Shown here one piece after another: positions 22,757 through 27,040 of a stretch of DNA of 27,040 bases (the first letter of the stretch is position 1; each line of letters opens with the position of its first letter). A program made the position numbers and the translations under genes. The stretch spans positions 1 through 27,040 of the forward strand of contig CALCHR010000249.1 in assembly GCA_937901185.1 (NCBI GenBank), in the 5' to 3' direction. This DNA is from an uncultured Bacteroidales bacterium (lineage in GTDB: Bacteria > Bacteroidota > Bacteroidia > Bacteroidales > Bacteroidaceae). The notes below the pieces were generated by a model that saw only the letters and a program-made list of their open reading frames with translations, was not told the DNA's origin and ran no database searches.

Positions 22757-24166
22757 TTACTTCACAAAGATCTTCTTGGATATGTTACCTTGCTTGATTA
22801 CATAAACACCTTTGGGTAACTGGGGTGTGCCGTTATAGTTCTTTGTACGTTGCACCAACGTTCCGGAGGGCGTATAGATCTTTACATCGTCACCTATCTT
22901 CTCGGTGGTTATATTTTCTATGCCTGTGGCATCAAATCCTTCTATGTTGGAGAAACGATTCCAAATCTCGGTGTTCTTGTAAGTCTCTAACGACCCTTGG
23001 GGCACATATAAAGGAACCTCGTAGTTACTAAAAGTATACTCGTCAATGGATGGCGGGGTACTTCCTAATACTTTTATAAATTCTAGATTATTACAATTGG
23101 CGAAACTTTGAGACTCAATTCTTGTTACAGCATAAGGTATCTCTATATTCTTTAGTTGTGAAAATGCAAAGGCACCTGCTCCTATGTGTTCCAAAGATTC
23201 GGGAAGCTTTATGCTTATCAAGTTTGTGCAAAACATAAATGCATTATCCGAAATGGATACAATGCCTTCCTTTACTATCAGACTATGGTTCGCCGGCATC
23301 GTTCCTTTGTAACCATACAGAATTTTTCCAATATAGATATCCCCGTCAGGTAAATTGTTATACCATGCAGTAGCTGCAAATGCAGAACTTCCTATTCTTG
23401 TTATGTTATCTCCGAAAGTTATATTTTCCAATGCTGAACAACTAGAGAATGCAGAACTTCCAATTGTAGTTACAGAGTTAGGGAATACAATCTCCTTTAA
23501 TGCTGAACAACCAGAGAATGCAGAGCCTCCAATTGAAGTTACAGAGTTGGGGATTTCCACATTGGCTAATTTAATACAATAAGAGAACGCGCGCTCTTCA
23601 ATAGTGGTGACAGATTCCGGAATTTCTATGCTTTCCAAAGATTGGCAATCGCCAAACATCTCTGCACTTATCTTGGGCAAAGAAATTCCAAGCTTTACGC
23701 TCTGTAAACTATAGCAACTTCTAAAAATACCGGCTCCGATATTCTTTAGAGAGTTGGGTAACTCTATACTTTTTAAGCCTCTACTGCATTGAGTAAATGC
23801 ATAATTTCCGATACTGTCTATGCTGTTGGGAATTACAATCTCGCTTAATGTATAACAATAAGAAAATGCATAGTCTCCAATTGTTGTTACGGAGTTGGGG
23901 ATTACCACCTTGGAAACTCTCTCGCAATCTCTAAAAGCTTCCACACCGATAGTGGTGACGGTATATTTTTTCCCTTCGACAGATATGCTGGCCGGGATTT
24001 CTACCATGCCGGAGTAATGGTAATAATAGGTGTCTTTATAAGTCACCTCTGCTGTCATTTTTTCTTTGTCAAGATTGTAGTAAATACCATCCAGCTCTAC
24101 ATCGTAGGCCCAAGCTGTAGAGATGGAAATAAGTACCATGCAGATTGTAGATAAAAATTTTTTCAT
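22757..24166 (-). CDS. BspA-like leucine-rich-repeat secreted protein
   Basis: A 469-residue exported protein. The signal peptide is MKKFLSTICMVLISISTAWA. From about residue 55 to 400 it is built of 23-residue LRR_5 (Treponema/BspA type) repeats with the pattern IPNSVTTIGDYAFSYC. The last 55 residues form a small beta domain (VKIYTPSGTLV, then LPKGVYVIKQGNISKKIFV), which resembles a type IX secretion C-terminal sorting domain, so surface delivery is likely. BspA-type proteins often mediate adhesion, but the ligand is unknown here. The frame is open up to 24358; the ATG at 24166 is chosen because it begins a proper signal peptide. Confidence 0.88.
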   Translation of the reverse strand: MKKFLSTICMVLISISTAWAYDVELDGIYYNLDKEKMTAEVTYKDTYYYHYSGMVEIPASISVEGKKYTVTTIGVEAFRDCERVSKVVIPNSVTTIGDYAFSYCYTLSEIVIPNSIDSIGNYAFTQCSRGLKSIELPNSLKNIGAGIFRSCYSLQSVKLGISLPKISAEMFGDCQSLESIEIPESVTTIEERAFSYCIKLANVEIPNSVTSIGGSAFSGCSALKEIVFPNSVTTIGSSAFSSCSALENITFGDNITRIGSSAFAATAWYNNLPDGDIYIGKILYGYKGTMPANHSLIVKEGIVSISDNAFMFCTNLISIKLPESLEHIGAGAFAFSQLKNIEIPYAVTRIESQSFANCNNLEFIKVLGSTPPSIDEYTFSNYEVPLYVPQGSLETYKNTEIWNRFSNIEGFDATGIENITTEKIGDDVKIYTPSGTLVQRTKNYNGTPQLPKGVYVIKQGNISKKIFVK

Positions 24167-24548
24167 AAATCTAATCATAAAATAAGGGGCGTAAACCATT
24201 CTGATGCTCATTACTATCCTGGTTACCGCCAAGTGACCAATGCAACAAACAAGCAACGAATGGCCCACGCCTTTACAGCGTGAACCTCCGGTCAGCTTGC
24301 TCTCTGTTGCAGAATATTGGCGGTATTCGGATAGTGAGAACAAGAGCCTTAAGCTCAATGATATATTTATTATGGATATGTTAGAATGGAGAATACGCCC
24401 ATGGTTGTTAATTCTTTTTGAGTAGCCTTGTTCTTAAACAAGATTTTTTAGGCTGCTACACTCTCGCAAACTTTCTTTTTGGGACATTTCTCTTGTAGCT
24501 ATCTGTTTCTTGGACCTCCTTTTTTTATTGAGTTAATATTTTCAAAGG
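24167..24548 (-). other. Long leader of the LRR gene, possibly structured
   Basis: Between the -7 box at 24549-24556 and the ATG at 24166 lie about 375 bases of leader. Paired segments are visible on the minus strand: CACGC-TGTAAAG-GCGTG near 24270, and a nested hairpin with outer GTAGC/GCTAC (24422-24459) and inner CTTGTT-TAAG-AACAAG. The first part is in frame with the gene for 64 codons but has no clear protein signal. It could be a regulatory RNA leader. Confidence 0.4.
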
Positions 24549-24556
24549 CAAAGATA
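24549..24556 (-). promoter_or_regulatory. Candidate -7 box of the LRR gene
   Basis: Minus-strand TATCTTTG matches TAnnTTTG. No -33 TTTG at proper spacing. If used, the leader would be about 375 bases. Confidence 0.4.
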
Positions 24557-24698
24557 TTATTTTTTTAGTAAGGATAAAAACTTATTTTAGGAAAGTGAAA
24601 GTGGCGCCGCTGTCCTATAAAACGAAGATGGAAGCGTATGCTATTTTTTTACCCTCTGTAATCGCTTGAAAATCAAGAGTCATTTTCGGGCGTTTCTT

Positions 24699-24782
24699 AG
24701 GTAAAAGCTAGGAAAATTTCGGTAACTACTAGGAAAAATTCGGTAACTACTAAGAACGCGTAAGTAACTACTAAGAAAACGG
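24699..24782. repeat. 21-bp tandem repeat, four units, copy C
   Basis: Four head-to-tail units of exactly 21 bases start at 24699, 24720, 24741 and 24762. The core GTAACTACTA(A/G)GAA is shared by units 2-4, and unit 1 has GTAAAAGCTAGGAAAATTT. There are no spacers between units. Confidence 0.8.
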
Positions 24783-24925
24783 GGGTGATGTGGAGCTTAT
24801 TTTTGGAGAGGCAGCCGGCGCAGTTTTATGGCCTGACCGATGTTTCGTCGGCTCGTTGGGGCGGGCGGTGAATGGCCCGGTGGGGATGCATCTGTTAAAA
24901 GTGGAGATACACATATAATAATAAT

Positions 24926-24945
24926 CGCGCGCGCGTATATATATA
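24926..24945. repeat. Alternating (CG)5(TA)5 tract
   Basis: Twenty bases of perfect pyrimidine-purine alternation, five CG then five TA. Such tracts can adopt left-handed or cruciform structure under negative supercoiling. It directly precedes a 13-base inverted repeat. Confidence 0.85.
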
Positions 24946-24980
24946 ATAATGAGTAGCACCGTGGCGATGCTACTCATTAT
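24946..24980 (-). terminator. Hairpin downstream of the GH92 gene
   Basis: ATAATGAGTAGCA (24946-24958) pairs perfectly with TGCTACTCATTAT (24968-24980), loop 9. On the minus strand it is followed by an A/T-alternating stretch rather than a clean T-run, so it is a probable but atypical terminator 31 bases after the stop. Confidence 0.6.
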
Positions 24981-25011
24981 GCAGAGGTTCCTTTGGGCTG
25001 GGCCGCAGGGT

Positions 25012-27040
25012 CTATTTCATCTTGAACACCAGCTTGCCGCCTTTTACAATGTCGGCATGGTCTATGTAGTTTTTCTTATAGCGCTTGCCGTTGAGGTAGA
25101 TTTTGTCTACATAGAGCTTTTCTTTGCTCAGTCCCTCGGCCACCACGGTAAAGGTTTTTCCACCGGGCAACTGGAGGGTGATTTTAGGCATTTGGGGTGC
25201 ACCGAAGATGTAGCGGCCGCTCACGGGGTCTACGGGATAGAAGCCCATAGCCGAGAGCATGTACCAGGCCGACATTTGTCCGCAGTCGTCATTGCCGCAG
25301 AGTCCGTCGGGCTTAGGCAGATACTGGGTGTCGAATATCTCGCGCACCAATTCCTGCGTGCGTTCGGGGCGGCCGGCCATGGCGTAGAGGTAGGCCACGT
25401 GGTGGCTGGGCTCGTTGCCGTGGGCGTATTGTCCGATAAGGCCGGTCACGTCGCTCAGCGTACTTACCAGTTTGCAGGTAAAGAACGAGTCGAGCTTCTC
25501 AAGGAAGGGCTTTTCTCCGCCAAAGAGCTTGATGAGGCCCGGCACATCGTGCTGCACGTGCCAGGTGTATTGCCATGCGTTGCCTTCGGTGTAGTCGCCG
25601 CCGGCGCTCTCGGCGTGCGCCAAGGCTGAGGGGTTGAAGGGCGATTTCCACTCTCCGTTGCTGCGGCGGGGGCGCATAAAGTTGGTGCTCTTGTCGAAGA
25701 GGTTTTTGTAGAATCCGGCGCGCTTCTCAAAGTAGGCAGCATCTTCTTTCTTGCCCATCTTGCGAGCCATGACAGAGGCTGCATAGTCGTCGTAGCCACA
25801 TTCGAGGGTGGTAGAAACGGCCTCGGCTGTGATAATGTCTGTGGGCCAGTAGCCATACTTCATGTAGACCTCCCAGTTTGATTTTGGCTCGTGCGATACG
25901 GTCTGCGTGCGCTTCACGGCCTCCCAGGCACGCTCTGCGTCAAAGCCGCGGAAGCCCTTGTTGTAAGCCTCGGCCACGATGGAAACAGAGTGGTTGCCAA
26001 TCATGCAATGGTTTTCCTTGCCCCAAAGTGTCCAGATGGGTAAGTAGCCTTGCACCTCTCCTTGGCTGATGAGTGTGCGCACGAAGGGGTCTACCATTTC
26101 GGGCACGGCCAGGGTGTAGAACGGATGGGCGGCGCGGTAGGTGTCCCAGGTGGAGAAGGTGGAGTAGAAAGTACCATCGGGGGCTTTGTCCAACTCACCT
26201 TTCGCATTGCGGTAGGCACCATCTACGTCGGCAATGTTGTTGGGCTGGATAAGGGTGTGGTAGAAGCTGGTGTAGAAATTCTTCTTCTGCGCCTCTGTGC
26301 CCTCTACTTCAAAGCGTGATAGGTATCCGTTCCACATAGCTTTGGCTTTCTCGCAAGTAGCTTCAAAGCCCCATCCGGGAAGTTCTGCAGCCATGTTGCG
26401 GAATGCACCATCAATGGTGGCGGATGAAACTGAGATTTTCATCTCTACCTGTTCGCCGGGCTTCAAGTCGAAGGCCACGAGCATGCGGTTGCCTTTCTCT
26501 TTCTCCTTGAGCGGCAGGTTGGTCACACGCTTCATGGGGCGGTTGAATTTCACAACGAAGAAGATGTCCTTGTCCACCCACACTACGTTGCGCACGTGGC
26601 CGGAGATGGTGTGGTCGTTCTCCCAGTTCACCTCGCAGCTCTTTACGTGGGTATCATATTGCTGTTGGGTCCATGCAGGGCTGTGTTGCAGGTCAATGAG
26701 AATGGCGGCAGAGTCAGTCTTCTCAAAGGTGTAGCGGTGGTAAGCCACGTGGGGTGTGGCCGTCATTTCTGCTTTCACCTGTGTCTCATCGAGATACACG
26801 CTGTAGTAGCCCGGACGTGCCTGCTCGCTCTTTTTGTCGTAGCTGCTGCGGTAGTCTTTGCGGTCGGGGCGTGCTGTTACGGGCATCACCAAAAGGTTGC
26901 CCAAGTCGGCACAGCCTGTTCCGTTCAAAGCGTTCTGCGCGAAGCCCCAGATGCGGGTGTCGCCGTAGACATAGCCTGAGCAGTATTGCCAACCGATGGC
27001 GCCGGTGATGGGCGAGGCTTGTACGAAGCCGAAAGGAACG
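25012..27040 (-). CDS. GH92 alpha-mannosidase, 5' end outside window
   Basis: At least 676 residues of a glycoside hydrolase family 92 exo-acting alpha-mannosidase. The frame is open through the window edge; the first visible residues, VPFGFVQASP, match the family's N-terminal domain, so the signal peptide and start lie beyond 27040. Catalytic-domain landmarks are seen: STWDTYRAAHPFYTL, GNHSVSIVAEAYNKGFRGFD, ECGYDDYAASVMA, GGDYTEGNAWQYTWHVQHD, GNEPSHHVAYLYA and GNDDCGQMSAWYMLSAMGFYPV; the acidic residues in these are those used with a calcium ion in GH92. The enzymes trim mannose from N-glycans or yeast mannan in the periplasm or at the surface. Linkage specificity (1,2; 1,3; 1,4; 1,6) cannot be stated. 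Confidence 0.95.
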   Translation of the reverse strand, partial: VPFGFVQASPITGAIGWQYCSGYVYGDTRIWGFAQNALNGTGCADLGNLLVMPVTARPDRKDYRSSYDKKSEQARPGYYSVYLDETQVKAEMTATPHVAYHRYTFEKTDSAAILIDLQHSPAWTQQQYDTHVKSCEVNWENDHTISGHVRNVVWVDKDIFFVVKFNRPMKRVTNLPLKEKEKGNRMLVAFDLKPGEQVEMKISVSSATIDGAFRNMAAELPGWGFEATCEKAKAMWNGYLSRFEVEGTEAQKKNFYTSFYHTLIQPNNIADVDGAYRNAKGELDKAPDGTFYSTFSTWDTYRAAHPFYTLAVPEMVDPFVRTLISQGEVQGYLPIWTLWGKENHCMIGNHSVSIVAEAYNKGFRGFDAERAWEAVKRTQTVSHEPKSNWEVYMKYGYWPTDIITAEAVSTTLECGYDDYAASVMARKMGKKEDAAYFEKRAGFYKNLFDKSTNFMRPRRSNGEWKSPFNPSALAHAESAGGDYTEGNAWQYTWHVQHDVPGLIKLFGGEKPFLEKLDSFFTCKLVSTLSDVTGLIGQYAHGNEPSHHVAYLYAMAGRPERTQELVREIFDTQYLPKPDGLCGNDDCGQMSAWYMLSAMGFYPVDPVSGRYIFGAPQMPKITLQLPGGKTFTVVAEGLSKEKLYVDKIYLNGKRYKKNYIDHADIVKGGKLVFKMK

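Larger units (their letters stand above)
24557..25011. other. Gene-free region between the LRR and GH92 genes
   Basis: No gene is seen. It holds tandem repeat copy C (24699-24782), an alternating pyrimidine-purine tract (24926-24945) and a hairpin (24946-24980). Confidence 0.65.

Noticed and set aside
24167..24358. 64-codon N-terminal extension of the LRR protein
   Set aside because: It would bury a good signal peptide; the region looks more like a leader. Kept as a finding instead.
24699..24782. Short CRISPR array
   Set aside because: Units are 21 bases, adjoin without spacers, vary in sequence, and no cas gene is nearby.
24949..25629. 226-codon plus-strand open frame over the GH92 gene
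   Set aside because: Shadow of the GH92 coding sequence in another frame.
25012..26928. GH92 gene beginning at 26928
   Set aside because: That codon is TTG inside the conserved ALNGTGCADLG segment and the frame continues to the window edge with family-typical sequence.

Overview
The window comes from a member of the Bacteroidota, most likely order Bacteroidales. The evidence is the repeated promoter signature TAnnTTTG (sometimes with TTTG about 19-20 bases upstream), a DUF4492 gene in front of cydAB, a GH92 mannosidase, a BspA-like leucine-rich-repeat protein, a fused kelch mutarotase/Na+ symporter and a FucP-type permease. It is chromosomal housekeeping and carbohydrate-use DNA of moderate G+C, interrupted by one clearly AT-rich island.

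Layout. (1) 1-4516, plus strand: a sugar-uptake cluster with the tail of an upstream gene, a fused NanM-like mutarotase/sodium:solute symporter, an L-rhamnose-mutarotase-family protein and a FucP-type MFS permease. (2) 4603-5497: an Ala/Glu/Lys-rich lipoprotein with its terminator, then tRNA-Arg(CCG) with a textbook promoter and terminator. (3) 5519-7652, minus: a 23S rRNA m5U methyltransferase (RlmD/RumA type) translationally coupled to an unknown helical protein. (4) 7720-10440: an AT-rich restriction-modification island on the minus strand (beta-class DNA methyltransferase, then an overlapping putative endonuclease), bracketed by a short imperfect direct repeat. (5) 10512-13358, minus: mutY, a GDP-mannose pyrophosphorylase and a DUF1573 protein. 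(6) 13454-15212, plus: ruvC, a small secreted protein and a YfcE-type phosphodiesterase. (7) 15237-16232: a nitroreductase and a YgbA-family protein transcribed divergently. (8) 16631-20380, minus: DUF4492, cydA, cydB and a HAD phosphatase in one probable operon. (9) 20456-22636: dnaK with an apparent sigma-54 promoter and two helically phased upstream sites. (10) 22701-24556: a BspA-like LRR protein with a long structured leader. (11) 24699-27040: tandem repeats, an alternating CG/TA tract, a hairpin and the 3' part of a GH92 alpha-mannosidase.

The genes suggest a host-associated glycan user. It takes up deoxyhexose or sialic-type sugars, trims mannose glycans outside the cytoplasm, makes GDP-mannose, respires low oxygen through cytochrome bd, and carries redox and nitrosative-stress accessory genes. 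The two least ordinary signals are the sigma-54-type promoter in front of dnaK and a family of roughly 21-bp intergenic repeats found at three separate places. No complete new multi-gene system was recognised; the restriction endonuclease family is unassigned.
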